From: an uncultured Pelagibacteraceae bacterium
GTDB taxonomy: Bacteria > Pseudomonadota > Alphaproteobacteria > Pelagibacterales > Pelagibacteraceae
Direction of reading: 5' to 3'
Assembly: GCA_902569245.1 (NCBI GenBank)
Contig: CACFTO010000003.1
Span: forward strand, 1 to 64,000
DNA length: 64,000 bases
Part shown: positions 41,656 to 52,130 of the stretch, piece by piece
Position numbering within the stretch: the stretch's first letter is position 1
How the letters are laid out: each line of letters begins with the position of its first letter
Made by a program: the position numbers and the translations under genes
Notes under the pieces: model-generated
What the model saw: only the letters and a program-made list of their open reading frames with translations
What the model was told of the DNA's origin: nothing
Databases searched by the model: none

Positions 41656-42213
41656 CTACTCAGATTTAAAGCTAATTATTTTATCTGGGTTAGAAACAGA
41701 TCCATTGGGTCCATCACCTTTTGTAATCATGTCAACAAACTCCATGCCTTCAATTACTTTTCCAAATACAGTATATTGTCTATCTAGATGCGGTGTAGGA
41801 CCAAAACATATAAAGAACTGACTGTTTGCACTATTCGGATCTGAAGATCTTGCCATGGATAACGTTCCTCTTTCATGAGGTAAATCATTAAACTCTTCTT
41901 TAAGATCTGGCATATCTGAACCACCCATGCCAGCTCTGCTTAAGTTAAAATCGTTAGAAGATGAATTTCCAAATTGAACATCTCCTGTTTGAGCCATAAA
42001 GCCGTCGATTACTCTGTGAAAAACAACACCGTCGTATTTTCCACTGTTAGCCAGTTCTGTTATTCTTTTAACATGGTTTGGGGCCACGTCTGGAAATAAT
42101 TCAATTTTTAAATCTCCATCTTTTAATTTTAGTATCATTGTATTCTCCTTTGCATTTAAAGCTGTTGTTAATAAAAATATTGATAAAAATAAAATACTTA
42201 TTTTTTTAAGCAT
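41656..42213 (-). CDS. Cyclophilin-type peptidyl-prolyl isomerase, exported
   Basis: A 185-residue isomerase with a signal peptide (residues 1-20, 'ISILFLSIFLLTTALNA'). 'VVFHRVIDGFMAQTGDVQFG' holds the catalytic Arg/Phe/Gln set, 'GTLSMARSSDPNSANSQFFICFGPTPHLDRQYTVFGKVIEGMEFVD' the rest of the cyclophilin core. It probably assists folding of periplasmic or outer-membrane proteins. It overlaps coaD by 8 bases and is 10 bases before tgt; the coaD-ppiase-tgt block is common in alphaproteobacteria. Confidence 0.93.
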   Translation of the reverse strand: MLKKISILFLSIFLLTTALNAKENTMILKLKDGDLKIELFPDVAPNHVKRITELANSGKYDGVVFHRVIDGFMAQTGDVQFGNSSSNDFNLSRAGMGGSDMPDLKEEFNDLPHERGTLSMARSSDPNSANSQFFICFGPTPHLDRQYTVFGKVIEGMEFVDMITKGDGPNGSVSNPDKIISFKSE

Positions 42214-42700
42214 AAGCTTCTTTCAGTGACTTGATAGTACTTTTAGTTGTAAATTTTTTTAAATCACCCTTATGAAGGGCTATTTCTTTAACAAATCTCG
42301 ATGAAATAATTTGATTTTCAACATCAGACATAAGAAACACTGTTTCTACTTTGTTATTTAATTTTCTATTCATTCCAGCTAACTGAAACTCATATTCAAA
42401 ATCTGAAACAGCTCTTAAACCTCTTAGAATTAAGTTTGAATTGTATTTTTTACACAATTCTGTTGTAAGAGAATTGAATTTAATAACCTGAATTTTATTT
42501 TTTGAAAGTTTCAAGTCTCCATATAAAGCCTTTGAAACAATTTTTAATCTTTCATCTATTTGAAATAAAAAATTTTTCTCATTTCCATCTGATATACCGA
42601 CAATTATTTTGTCTGCTAATTTTAGAGCTTTTTTAATTACATCTATGTGGCCGTTTGTTATTGGATCAAATGTACCTGGATATATAGCTATATTTTTCAT
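42206..42700 (-). CDS. coaD: Phosphopantetheine adenylyltransferase
   Basis: A 164-residue nucleotidyltransferase of coenzyme A synthesis. 'IYPGTFDPITNGHIDVI' is the T/HxGH-type ATP motif, 'LILRGLRAVSDFEYEFQLAGMNRKL' binds phosphopantetheine, and 'ETVFLMSDVENQIISSRFVKEIA' ends with the S-S-x-x-(I/V)-K-E signature. It overlaps gyrA by one base. Confidence 0.95.
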   Translation of the reverse strand: MKNIAIYPGTFDPITNGHIDVIKKALKLADKIIVGISDGNEKNFLFQIDERLKIVSKALYGDLKLSKNKIQVIKFNSLTTELCKKYNSNLILRGLRAVSDFEYEFQLAGMNRKLNNKVETVFLMSDVENQIISSRFVKEIALHKGDLKKFTTKSTIKSLKEAYA

Positions 42701-45282
42701 TAAACCAAATTATCATCTAATTTAATTGAAGAGACAACCTTTTCATCACCAGTTAATTTAATAATTCTTACTCCTTGGGTATTTCTTCCGGCAATTCTTA
42801 TTTCTGTCACTGCAGTTCTAATAACTCTACCTTTATTGGTAGAAATTAATATTTGATCACCTTCAAAAACAGGAAAAGATGAAGATACATTACCGTTTCT
42901 TGGGGAATTAACTATGCCAATTATTCCCTTTCCACCTCGATTTGTAACTCTAAAATCATAATGGGATGTTCTTTTTCCATAACCATTTTCTGTAATGGAT
43001 AAGATATATTTTTCTTTAGCTTTAACTTCAGATTTTTCATCTCTAGTCTTGCTTTTACTTTTTTTAATATTATCTTTATCAATTATAGATAACGAAACAA
43101 TTGTATCTTGTTCTGAAAGATTAATTCCCCTTATACCTTTAGATGATCTGCCCTTAAATACTCTAAGTTTTTTTGATTCAAACCTTATGCATTTACCAAA
43201 TTTTGTATTTAACATTATATCCTGATCATCTGTACATATTTTTACCCCAATAATCTTATCATCAGAGTCTAATTTCATTGCAATTTTTCCAGAAGCATTA
43301 ATAGAAGAAAAATCTTCTAAATTATTCTTTCTAATTTTCCCTTTGCTAGTTGCAAATATGATGTGCATATTTTTTTTATCAACATCTTCATCAGGAAAAG
43401 GCATAATTGAACTTATAGACTGATGGTTTTTTAAAGGTAATATATTAAAGAGAGATTTACCTTTAGAAGAAGCAGAACCTTCTGGTATTTTCCAGGCTTT
43501 AACTTTGTAAGCCAAACCCTCTGTTGAAAAGAATAATAGTGATGTATGTGTATCAACAGATAATGTCTGAACTACCGAGTCTTCTTCCCGTGTTTTAATT
43601 CCTGTTTTACCTTTACCACCCCTTTTTTGTTGTTTAACACCACTTAGGGCGCCTCTTTTTATATATCCTTGTAGTGTTATTGTTATAATAACTGACTCTT
43701 TTTGTATTGTTTCTTCTATGTCATAATTTAAAACAGCATCGATAATTTTTGTTCTTCTAGGAACCGAAAATTTGTCTTTTATCATCTGCAAATCATTGCT
43801 TATTACCCTTAATAGCTCGTTTTTGGAATTTATTATCTTTTTATACTTGGAAATCTCCTCAGCTAATTTTTTAATTTCTATCTCTATTTCGTTTATTCCT
43901 ATGGCAGTTAATTTTTGAAGTCTTAGTTCTAATATAGAGATTACTTGATTATTAGATAATACATATTTTCCTTTATAATTTTTACTATCAACTAATTTAA
44001 TAAGTTTTGATGCCTTGTTTATTTTCCAAGTTGTTTTTAAAAGAGAATTTTTTGCTTCCTCGGGATTTTTAGATGATCTAATTATTTTTATTACTTTATC
44101 AATATTTTCAACACTAACAGATAGTCCTAATAAAATATGAACTCTCTCTTCAGCTTTTTTAAGATCAAATTTAGTTCTTTTTATAACTACATCTTCTCTA
44201 AACTTTAAAAAGTTTTCTAAAAAATCTTTTAAATTACAAGTCTTTGGTTTTTGATCAACAATTGCTAAAGAATTAAATCCGAATGATGATTCTATTGATG
44301 TATATTTGTATAATTGTCTTTTGACAGTTTCAGGCTCAACATTTCTTCTTAAATCGATTGAAACTCTTATTCCCTCACTATTTGATTCATCTCTTATATC
44401 ACTTATACCCTCAATTTTTTTATCCCTTACTAGTTCTGCAATTCTTTCATTCAAGTTAGACTTATTAATTTGGTAAGGTATGGATGAGACAACAAGTCTA
44501 TCTTTACCATTTTTTAAATTTTCTACTGAAATTTCTCCACGAATTTTAAATGACCCTCTTCCAGTTTTGTAGCCTTGTTTAATTATATCTTTACCAATTA
44601 TTAATCCTCCTGTTGGAAAATCTGGACCTGGGATATGTTTCATTAGCTCATTAATTTTAATATCTTTGTTTTTAATTAAGGCTAAAGTGCCATCTACAAC
44701 CTCGCCCAAATTATGGGGCGGAATACTTGTCGCCATTCCGACAGCAATTCCACCTGCACCATTAACTAAAAGATTCGGATATTGAGCAGGTAATACAATG
44801 GGTTCTTGCTCTGTTTCATCATAATTACTTTTAAAAGATACGGTATTTTTTTCTATATCATCAATTAAAAACTGTGAAACTTTTGCAAGTTTAGTTTCAG
44901 TGTATCTCATTGCCGCTGGTGGATCTCCATCAATAGAACCAAAATTACCTTGTCCATCTACTAAAGGTAAGCTCATCGAAAATTCTTGGACCATTCTAAC
45001 TAAAGCATCATAAACAGCTTGATCTCCATGTGGATGATATTTACCAATAACATCTCCAACAATTCTTGCAGATTTTCTAAATTGTTTTGACCAATCAAAA
45101 CCACCTTTGTGCATGGCATAAATAATTCTTCTATGAACAGGTTTTAATCCATCTCTGACATCAGGTAATGCCCTACTTACTATAACGCTCATAGCGTAGG
45201 ACAAATATGAAGAACTCATCTCATCATACATTGAGATTGGTTTAATATTATTATTTATTTTTGGAATTTCGTTTTTTTCCAT
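42700..45282 (-). CDS. gyrA: DNA gyrase subunit A
   Basis: An 860-residue type IIA topoisomerase subunit that introduces negative supercoils together with GyrB. '[30 protein letters not shown]' opens the breakage-reunion domain; the catalytic Tyr is Y127 in '[10 protein letters not shown]'. The GyrA box Q-K-R-G-G-K-G is present in the C-terminal pinwheel domain, separating it from ParC. In the quinolone-determining loop the E. coli Ser83 position is Gln88 ('[10 protein letters not shown]'), while the Asp87 equivalent (D92) is kept. It follows ssb by 5 bases. Confidence 0.97.
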   Translation of the reverse strand: MEKNEIPKINNNIKPISMYDEMSSSYLSYAMSVIVSRALPDVRDGLKPVHRRIIYAMHKGGFDWSKQFRKSARIVGDVIGKYHPHGDQAVYDALVRMVQEFSMSLPLVDGQGNFGSIDGDPPAAMRYTETKLAKVSQFLIDDIEKNTVSFKSNYDETEQEPIVLPAQYPNLLVNGAGGIAVGMATSIPPHNLGEVVDGTLALIKNKDIKINELMKHIPGPDFPTGGLIIGKDIIKQGYKTGRGSFKIRGEISVENLKNGKDRLVVSSIPYQINKSNLNERIAELVRDKKIEGISDIRDESNSEGIRVSIDLRRNVEPETVKRQLYKYTSIESSFGFNSLAIVDQKPKTCNLKDFLENFLKFREDVVIKRTKFDLKKAEERVHILLGLSVSVENIDKVIKIIRSSKNPEEAKNSLLKTTWKINKASKLIKLVDSKNYKGKYVLSNNQVISILELRLQKLTAIGINEIEIEIKKLAEEISKYKKIINSKNELLRVISNDLQMIKDKFSVPRRTKIIDAVLNYDIEETIQKESVIITITLQGYIKRGALSGVKQQKRGGKGKTGIKTREEDSVVQTLSVDTHTSLLFFSTEGLAYKVKAWKIPEGSASSKGKSLFNILPLKNHQSISSIMPFPDEDVDKKNMHIIFATSKGKIRKNNLEDFSSINASGKIAMKLDSDDKIIGVKICTDDQDIMLNTKFGKCIRFESKKLRVFKGRSSKGIRGINLSEQDTIVSLSIIDKDNIKKSKSKTRDEKSEVKAKEKYILSITENGYGKRTSHYDFRVTNRGGKGIIGIVNSPRNGNVSSSFPVFEGDQILISTNKGRVIRTAVTEIRIAGRNTQGVRIIKLTGDEKVVSSIKLDDNLV

Positions 45283-45287
45283 ATTAA

Positions 45288-45737
45288 TTAAAATGGAATA
45301 TCGTCGTCTAACCCACTTTGATCTGGTACAGGCGCATCATCAAAATTTTGTTTATTATCTTGTGATGAAATATTATTTTGATTACCGCCTCCAAGCATTG
45401 TTAATGATGAGTTATAACCTTGAATTAAAATTTCAGTTGAGTATTTGTCTTGACCACTTTGTTCATCTTTCCACTTTCTTGTTGAAAGTTGACCTTCAAC
45501 GTATACTTGTGCACCTTTTTTCAAATATTGCTGAACAACATTTACCAAACCTTCGTTAAAAACCACTATTCTATGCCACTCAGTCTTTTCTTTTTTTTCT
45601 CCTGTATTTTTATCTTTCCAGGACTGGCTTGTAGCTAGACTAAGTCTTGCAACGCTTTTACCATTCACCATTTGCTTAACTTCTGGATCTGCGCCCAAAC
45701 GACCAATTAATAATACTTTATTTAAACTACCAGCCAT
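45288..45737 (-). CDS. ssb: Single-stranded DNA-binding protein
   Basis: A 149-residue OB-fold protein: '[18 protein letters not shown]', '[35 protein letters not shown]' and '[19 protein letters not shown]' form the DNA-binding domain (1-110). A Gln/Asn-rich linker and the acidic tip '...LDDDIPF' follow, which recruits repair and replication partners. It is divergent from uvrA with 81 bases between the starts, a frequent ssb/uvrA arrangement; I see no obvious SOS box there. Confidence 0.96.
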   Translation of the reverse strand: MAGSLNKVLLIGRLGADPEVKQMVNGKSVARLSLATSQSWKDKNTGEKKEKTEWHRIVVFNEGLVNVVQQYLKKGAQVYVEGQLSTRKWKDEQSGQDKYSTEILIQGYNSSLTMLGGGNQNNISSQDNKQNFDDAPVPDQSGLDDDIPF

Positions 45738-45818
45738 AATATTTTAATATTTAAGAATGATTATTATATCACTTATTAACTTGAATATTAATTTTATTAA
45801 TCTAAAGCAACAAAAATT

Positions 45819-48695
45819 ATGCTTAAAAAGATAGTTATTAAGGGCGCAAAAGAGCACAATTTAAAGAATATAACGCTTGAGATTCCAAAAGAAAAATTTG
45901 TAGTAATCACAGGTCTATCTGGATCAGGAAAATCCTCTTTAGCATTTGATACTGTTTATGCTGAAGGACAGAGACGATACGTTGAGAGCTTGTCAGCTTA
46001 TGCAAGACAGTTCTTAGATAAAATGAAAAAACCAAATGTAGATTTAATAGAAGGTTTAAGTCCAGCGATCTCAATTGAACAAAAAAACACATCAAAAAAT
46101 CCAAGATCCACAGTTGCAACAGTTACAGAAATTTATGACTACATGAGAGTTCTTTATGCAAGAGCTGGTATTCCCTACTCTCCATTTACAGGGCTACCGA
46201 TCACTTCTCAAACAATAAGTCAAATTGTTGACAAAATTAAAACACTGCCAAAAAAATCAACAATTTTTTTATATGCACCAGTTGTTAGAGGACGAAAAGG
46301 AGAATATAGAAAAGACATACTTGGCTACAAGAAAAGAGGATTTAGAAAAATTAAAGTTGATAATAAACTTTATGATATTGATGACGTTCCAGAATTAAAT
46401 AAAAAATTGAAACATGATATTGCAGTTCTTGTTGATAGAATTGTTTTAAATGCTTCATTAGGAAACAGGTTAGCTGAAAGTGTTGAAACAGCAGTTAACC
46501 TAGCAAATGGATTAATGTTTGTAGAATATGAAGATGAAACACTACCAAAAAAATTTAGAAAGACTGAAAATTTGATATTTTCAACTAAGTTTGCCTGTCC
46601 TGAAAGTGGTTTTACAATAGAAGAAATAGAACCAAGGCTTTTTTCTTTTAATAGCCCTTATGGTGCATGTGAAGAATGCGAGGGTATTGGTGTTAAATTA
46701 AATGTGGATCCAAAGTTAGTTGTGCCCGACGAAAAGAAAACAATTGCAGATGGAGCTATTGAGCCTTGGTCAAAGTCTTCCTCTTTGTACTATGCTCAAA
46801 CTTTAGCATCAATTTCGAAACATTATGGTTTCTCATTAAATGATAGGTGGTCAAAATTACCAAAAAAAATTAAAGATGTAATTTTATTTGGATCTGATGA
46901 AGAAGAAATCAAATTTTCATATGATGATGGATACGAAAAGTATTCACATAAAAAAACTTTCGAAGGGGTGGTTAATAATTTAGAAAGAAGATTTTTAGAA
47001 ACTGATAGTGATTGGAAAAGAGAAGAAATATCTCAATATCAATCAGATACAAAATGTGAAAGATGTAATGGGCATAGACTTAAAGATGAGGCTCTTTGTG
47101 TTAAAATTAATGAACTTAACATTAGTGAAGTAACCGAAAAATCTATATTTGACGCAAAGGAATGGTTTAGATCGCTTGAGACAAAATTAGATAAACGTCA
47201 ACTTAAAATTGCTCAGCATATTTTAAAAGAAATTAACGAAAGATTGAATTTTCTCTTAAATGTTGGTCTTGACTACTTAACTTTATCAAGAGAATCTGGA
47301 ACTTTGTCAGGTGGCGAAGCTCAGCGAATAAGACTGGCTTCACAGATAGGTTCTGGATTAACTGGAGTTTTATATGTTCTTGATGAACCATCTATTGGCT
47401 TACACCAAAAGGATAATGTTAAATTAATAAATGCATTAAAAAGACTTAGAGATTTAGGAAATACAGTCATAGTTGTAGAACATGATACTGAAACCATGGA
47501 AAATGCAGATCATATAATCGATCTTGGTCCAGAAGCTGGGAACAAAGGTGGCGAAGTAATCGCTCAAGGATCGTATAATGATATACTAAATAATAACGAC
47601 AGTATTACAGGAAGATACTTATCAAACAAAAGCTTCATACCGATACCAAGAACTAGAAGATTAGCTAAAAATGGAAGATTTTTAGAAATTAATGGGGCAA
47701 GTGGAAATAATTTAAACAACGTGAATCTTAAAATTCCACTTGGAAGTTTTACCTGTGTAACAGGTGTTTCAGGAAGTGGTAAATCAACATTAATACTTCA
47801 AACTCTTTACAATGCATTAAATCTTACTCTTAATAATAATAAATCAAGAAAAATTCCAAAACCATTTAGAGGATTTAAAGGTATTGAATTAGTCGATAAA
47901 ATTATAGATATAGATCAATCCCCTATTGGTAGAACTCCAAGATCTAATCCAGCAACTTATACTGGTGCGTTTGGTCCAATAAGAGACTGGTTCACAAATT
48001 TACCAGAGTCAAAAAGTAGAGGTTATAAACCTGGAAGATTTTCATTTAACGTTAAAGGTGGTAGATGTGAAGCTTGTGAGGGTGATGGAGTAATAACTTA
48101 TGAAATGCATTTTTTACCTGATGTATACATAACTTGTGATGAATGCAAAGGAACTAGATATAATAGGGAAACGCTAGAAATAAAATTTAAAGACAAAAGT
48201 ATTGCAGACGTTTTAAATATGACAGTAGATGAAGGGTGCGAATACTTTGAAAATATTTCTAATATAAAAACAAAATTACTTACACTTAAGAAAGTTGGAT
48301 TAGGATATATAAAAATTGGTCAACAAGCTACTACACTATCAGGTGGTGAAGCTCAAAGAATAAAGTTAGCAAAAGAATTGTCTAAAAGGTCAACTGGAAG
48401 AACAATATATATATTGGATGAGCCAACAACAGGACTACATCAACACGATATTAAAAAATTGTTAGAAATTTTACATACCTTTGTTGCAACTGGAAATACT
48501 GTTGTTGTTATCGAGCATAATTTAGATGTTATCAAGACAGCTGATTATATAGTCGATATGGGTCCAGATGGTGGTGTAAAGGGTGGAAATATCATAGCAG
48601 AGGGTAAACCTGAAGAAATTATTAATGTTAAAGATAGTTATACAGGTAAATTTTTAAAACCAATGTTGGACAATAAGTTCAAAAAAACTGCTTAA
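45819..48695 (+). CDS. uvrA: Excinuclease ABC subunit A
   Basis: A 958-residue damage-recognition ATPase of nucleotide excision repair. Two ABC modules are visible: Walker A '[15 protein letters not shown]' (about residue 31) and '[15 protein letters not shown]' (about 650), signatures '[13 protein letters not shown]' and '[13 protein letters not shown]', Walker B '[12 protein letters not shown]' and '[12 protein letters not shown]'. The C-terminal zinc module has four Cys ('CEACEG...CDECKG'). The N-terminal one reads C-P-E-S then C-E-E-C, i.e. one Cys replaced by Ser, which I recall as usual in alphaproteobacterial UvrA. Confidence 0.97.
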   Translation: MLKKIVIKGAKEHNLKNITLEIPKEKFVVITGLSGSGKSSLAFDTVYAEGQRRYVESLSAYARQFLDKMKKPNVDLIEGLSPAISIEQKNTSKNPRSTVATVTEIYDYMRVLYARAGIPYSPFTGLPITSQTISQIVDKIKTLPKKSTIFLYAPVVRGRKGEYRKDILGYKKRGFRKIKVDNKLYDIDDVPELNKKLKHDIAVLVDRIVLNASLGNRLAESVETAVNLANGLMFVEYEDETLPKKFRKTENLIFSTKFACPESGFTIEEIEPRLFSFNSPYGACEECEGIGVKLNVDPKLVVPDEKKTIADGAIEPWSKSSSLYYAQTLASISKHYGFSLNDRWSKLPKKIKDVILFGSDEEEIKFSYDDGYEKYSHKKTFEGVVNNLERRFLETDSDWKREEISQYQSDTKCERCNGHRLKDEALCVKINELNISEVTEKSIFDAKEWFRSLETKLDKRQLKIAQHILKEINERLNFLLNVGLDYLTLSRESGTLSGGEAQRIRLASQIGSGLTGVLYVLDEPSIGLHQKDNVKLINALKRLRDLGNTVIVVEHDTETMENADHIIDLGPEAGNKGGEVIAQGSYNDILNNNDSITGRYLSNKSFIPIPRTRRLAKNGRFLEINGASGNNLNNVNLKIPLGSFTCVTGVSGSGKSTLILQTLYNALNLTLNNNKSRKIPKPFRGFKGIELVDKIIDIDQSPIGRTPRSNPATYTGAFGPIRDWFTNLPESKSRGYKPGRFSFNVKGGRCEACEGDGVITYEMHFLPDVYITCDECKGTRYNRETLEIKFKDKSIADVLNMTVDEGCEYFENISNIKTKLLTLKKVGLGYIKIGQQATTLSGGEAQRIKLAKELSKRSTGRTIYILDEPTTGLHQHDIKKLLEILHTFVATGNTVVVIEHNLDVIKTADYIVDMGPDGGVKGGNIIAEGKPEEIINVKDSYTGKFLKPMLDNKFKKTA

Positions 48696-48720
48696 ATTTT
48701 TATTAAAAATGTTATAAATT

Positions 48721-49332
48721 ATGAATATTATGACTTCGATTCTTCAATCATTATCTAAAACAGTTCATATCTCTTTAGCTTTATCCATTTTGCTATTTTT
48801 GGGTTTATATTTTGGAAATGGCGGTTTTGACATCGACGTAGTTTTTTGGAGTTGGTTATTTAGATATATACATGTCATTGTTGCAATAATGTGGATAGGT
48901 TTACTATGGTATTTTAATTTTGTTCAAATACCAAACATGGCAAAAATACCAGACGAACAAAAACCAGCTATTGGAAAAGTTATAGCTCCTGCAGCCCTGT
49001 TTTGGTTTAGATGGGCAGCTTTAGTTACAGTAGTATCAGGTCTGATCTTAGCTTATTTAAACGGTTATGTTCATCAAGCTATGACATTAGGAATTGGATC
49101 AGGTGGTGGTAAAGCAACTGCTATAGGTATTGGCATGTGGTTAGGAATTATAATGGCATTTAATGTTTGGTTTGTAATATGGCCAAATCAGAAAAAAGCT
49201 TTAGGCATTATTGATGTTGAGGCTGATGTTAAAGCTAAATCTGCAAAAACAGCTATGTTATTTTCGAGAACAAATACGCTTCTATCTTTGCCAATGCTTC
49301 TGACGATGGTAATAGCACAAAATCTTTATTAA
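48721..49332 (+). CDS. PuuD-like membrane protein (urate hydroxylase N-terminal domain type)
   Basis: A 203-residue membrane protein with four or five helices: 'WSWLFRYIHVIVAIMWIGLLWYFNFVQIP' holds conserved His/Trp residues, 'APAALFWFRWAALVTVVSGLIL' and 'IGIGMWLGIIMAFNVWFVIWPNQKKALG' follow. These match the membrane part of the PuuD urate hydroxylase family; full PuuD is longer and carries a C-terminal cytochrome c domain that is missing here. Whether it binds heme or acts on urate is doubtful. It follows uvrA by 25 bases and overlaps the 3' end of secF by four. Confidence 0.65.
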   Translation: MNIMTSILQSLSKTVHISLALSILLFLGLYFGNGGFDIDVVFWSWLFRYIHVIVAIMWIGLLWYFNFVQIPNMAKIPDEQKPAIGKVIAPAALFWFRWAALVTVVSGLILAYLNGYVHQAMTLGIGSGGGKATAIGIGMWLGIIMAFNVWFVIWPNQKKALGIIDVEADVKAKSAKTAMLFSRTNTLLSLPMLLTMVIAQNLY

Positions 49333-50222
49333 TCTTTTTCCTCTTTAACTATTGTTCTTTGGCTGACATTCAGTGAAACTAAAATAGGATTTGCGATATA
49401 TATTGAAGAGTAAGTTCCAAAAATAACTCCTAATATCATTGCTAATGAAAATCCTTTTAGTATTTCACCACCAAAAAAGTAAATTGATAGCAGAGCTAAT
49501 AATGTAGTCACAGAAGTAATAATTGTTCTAGATAAAGTTTCATTAATTGAAATATTTGTTAAGTCAAAAATTTTAATATCAGAGTATTTTCTTAAATTTT
49601 CTCTCACTCTATCAAATATTACAACGGTATCATTCATAGAGTAACCAACAATAGTTAAAACAGCTGCAACTATAGAAAGATTTATCTCAAGTGAAAAAAT
49701 TGAGAATATACCCAATGTAATAATAACATCATGAAATATAGCCAAAATAGCACCTAAACTAAATTGCCATTCAAATCTTATCCAAATATACAATAGCATT
49801 GCTGCAAGCGACAAACTTATAGCTATAATTCCAGATTTTAAGAGTTCTGAGCTTACTTTAGGACCAACATTTTCTACTCTTCTAAATTCGACATCACCAA
49901 TAGAGCTAGATAATTTATTCTGAATATTTTTAATAAATTCAGGATCATTTGAATTTTGCTTTTCAAATTTAACAATAAAGTCTGTTTCATTGCCAAATTT
50001 TTTGACAGATACATCTCCTAAATTCATTTGATTAAAGCTGTCTCTAATAAGACTAATATTGTTAGTTTTATCTGTAGCTCTTAATTCAATTAACGTACCA
50101 CCTTTAAAATCAACACCATAATTTAATCCTTTAAAAATTAAAAATACTAAAGAAACAGCAATAAGAATTAATGATAATACATTAAATTGTCTATAAAATT
50201 TATTGAAAGAAATATTTGTCAT
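49329..50222 (-). CDS. secF: Protein translocase subunit SecF
   Basis: A 297-residue RND-type membrane protein with six helices: 'LNYGVDFKGGTLIELRA' at the N-terminus (conserved D-F-x-G-G), a periplasmic domain to about residue 120, then 'IAISLSLAAMLLYIWIRFEWQFSLGAILAIFHDVIITLGIFSI' and 'VGYSMNDTVVIFDRVRENLRKY'. With SecD it uses the proton gradient to help pull proteins through SecYEG. It is one base after secD. Confidence 0.96.
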   Translation of the reverse strand: MTNISFNKFYRQFNVLSLILIAVSLVFLIFKGLNYGVDFKGGTLIELRATDKTNNISLIRDSFNQMNLGDVSVKKFGNETDFIVKFEKQNSNDPEFIKNIQNKLSSSIGDVEFRRVENVGPKVSSELLKSGIIAISLSLAAMLLYIWIRFEWQFSLGAILAIFHDVIITLGIFSIFSLEINLSIVAAVLTIVGYSMNDTVVIFDRVRENLRKYSDIKIFDLTNISINETLSRTIITSVTTLLALLSIYFFGGEILKGFSLAMILGVIFGTYSSIYIANPILVSLNVSQRTIVKEEKD

Positions 50223-50223
50223 T

Positions 50224-51777
50224 TTATAATAGTTGTTCCTTTTCTTTATTTCTTACCACATAAAAAGAAGTTAATAATCTTGCTATAAAATAAACTGAGA
50301 ACAATGTAGTTAATATTCCAACACCTAATGTTACTGAAAAACCTTTTACAGGTCCAGACCCCATAAAAAATAAAATGAATGCTGCAATTAATGTTGTGAT
50401 ATTGGCATCTAAAATAGTTGTTCTTGATTTTGTATATCCAGCATCAAAGGCTATTATAGGATTTTTCTCATTTTTAGTTTCTTCTTTAATACGTTCAAAA
50501 ATTAGAACATTTGCGTCTACTGCCATACCCACTGTTAAGATAATGCCTGCAATTCCAGGTAAAGTTAATGTTGCTTCAAACAAAGTTAAAATACCAATTA
50601 ATAAAAAAAGATTTGAAACCAGAGCTAAATTAGCAATTAAACCGAATGTTCTATATTTATAAATCATAAACAGAATAACCAATAAAAAACCAATAATTAA
50701 AGATAAAATACCAGCATCTATTGAATCTTGACCTAAGTCAGGACCAACCGTTCTTTCTTCAATAATATTTAAAGGCGCAGGTAAGGCTCCTGATCTTAAT
50801 AATAACGCTAGATCTGTTGCTGATTGAAATGTGAAACCACCAGAAATTTGCCCAGAGCCACTAATTATAGGCTCTCTAATTGTTGGAGCACTAATTATTT
50901 TTCCATCTAGTACTATTGCTAACTGTTTACCAACTCCAGTACTAGTTGCTCTACCAAATTTTTTAGCTCCTACTCTATCTAAACTAAAAGAAACTACTGT
51001 TTCATTAGTTTCAGTGTTCATTGTTGGTTTTGCATCAATTAAGTTATCACCACTTAAAATTATCCTTTTACCAACTATTGCGTCTCTAGAACCATCTTCA
51101 AAAGATAATTTTTCAGTTCCGAACGACTCTTCATTATTTTGTGAAATAAACTGAAAAGTAAGATTTGCTGTCTTTCCTAATAGTGATTTAATTCTGTTAG
51201 GGTCATCTAAACCAGGTAATTCAACCAAAATTCTATCATTTCCTCTTTTTAAAATATTGGGCTCATTCGTTCCAACTTCATCTACTCTTCTTCTTACAAT
51301 TTCAATAGCTTGATCTAATGAGGAATTTTTTAGTAAAACTAATCCATATCTTGAATATGTTAAATTAAAAAAATTTCCATTTTCTGATACATCAAACTCG
51401 TGTGATTTATATTGTTGATAATATGCATTAATATCACTTTTTTTATCATTTAAGATATTTTTAACATTTTCAAATTCGTTATCTGATGCCTCAAATAAAA
51501 TTGTGTTTTCTTTTAACGAAAAATTTTTTAAACTTATTTCTTTTTCTTTAAAATATCTTTTTAGTTCAATTATTTTTGCTTGTAATTTTTGAGTAATTAC
51601 TGGCTGATTATCTATTTCAAGAAGTAGATATGAACCTCCTTGTAAATCCAAACCTAAATTAATATTTTTTGAAAAAAATTTATCATCAAATTTAATAAAA
51701 TTTGAAAAAGCAAAATAAGAAAAAATAATTGTAAAAATAATTACTGAAATTATTCTTAATTTTGAAAAGTATAACAC
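50224..51777 (-). CDS. secD: Protein translocase subunit SecD
   Basis: A 517-residue partner of SecF. 'NLGLDLQGGSYLLLEID' (D1 motif), the large P1 domain with 'QAIEIVRRRVDEVGTNEPNILKRGNDRILVELPGLDDPNRIKSLLGKTANLTF', 'SGSGQISGGFTFQSATDLALLLRSGALPAPLNIIEERTVGPDLGQDSI' and the membrane segments with 'GMAVDANVLIFERIKEE'. All standard motifs are intact. It is 13 bases after yajC, the usual yajC-secD-secF order. Confidence 0.97.
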   Translation of the reverse strand: MLYFSKLRIISVIIFTIIFSYFAFSNFIKFDDKFFSKNINLGLDLQGGSYLLLEIDNQPVITQKLQAKIIELKRYFKEKEISLKNFSLKENTILFEASDNEFENVKNILNDKKSDINAYYQQYKSHEFDVSENGNFFNLTYSRYGLVLLKNSSLDQAIEIVRRRVDEVGTNEPNILKRGNDRILVELPGLDDPNRIKSLLGKTANLTFQFISQNNEESFGTEKLSFEDGSRDAIVGKRIILSGDNLIDAKPTMNTETNETVVSFSLDRVGAKKFGRATSTGVGKQLAIVLDGKIISAPTIREPIISGSGQISGGFTFQSATDLALLLRSGALPAPLNIIEERTVGPDLGQDSIDAGILSLIIGFLLVILFMIYKYRTFGLIANLALVSNLFLLIGILTLFEATLTLPGIAGIILTVGMAVDANVLIFERIKEETKNEKNPIIAFDAGYTKSRTTILDANITTLIAAFILFFMGSGPVKGFSVTLGVGILTTLFSVYFIARLLTSFYVVRNKEKEQLL

Positions 51778-51790
51778 TTTTTTTATTATG

Positions 51791-52075
51791 TTATTTTTTT
51801 GGTTCGATGGTAGTTACTAAACCTTGAATTCCAGTTGCTCTGACAACTTCGACATTCACATTATCAGAAATTTTTACCTCAACTTTTTCGTTATCAATTA
51901 TTCTTTCAACGGTACCAACTATTCCTCCAGAGGTAATAACTTTGTCTCCTCTTTTAAGTGCTTCCACCATGGCTTTATGATCTTTGACTTTTTTCTGTTG
52001 AGGTCTAATTAGAAAAAAATAGAAAATAACAAAAATTAAAACTAATGGTATAAATTGTCCAATTCCAGCATCCAT
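51791..52075 (-). CDS. yajC: Preprotein translocase accessory subunit YajC
   Basis: A 94-residue single-helix inner-membrane protein: 'IPLVLIFVIFYFFLIRPQQKKVKDHKAMVEALKRGDKVITSGGIVGTVERI' is the full family signature (helix, R-P-Q-x-K, then a small SH3-like cytoplasmic domain). It associates with SecDF. Confidence 0.96.
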   Translation of the reverse strand: MDAGIGQFIPLVLIFVIFYFFLIRPQQKKVKDHKAMVEALKRGDKVITSGGIVGTVERIIDNEKVEVKISDNVNVEVVRATGIQGLVTTIEPKK

Positions 52076-52130
52076 AACGTATCCTATTAAGTTAAGGCTA
52101 TTTATCCTATCTATTATTCAAACTCAACTC

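Noticed and set aside
45738-45818. SOS (LexA) operator between ssb and uvrA
   Set aside because: Neither an alphaproteobacterial GTTC-N7-GTTC box nor a CTG-N10-CAG box is visible in the spacer.
45819-48695. UvrA zinc knuckle with one Cys changed to Ser as a novelty
   Set aside because: To my knowledge this C-P-x-S-G form is common in alphaproteobacterial UvrA, so it is not unusual.
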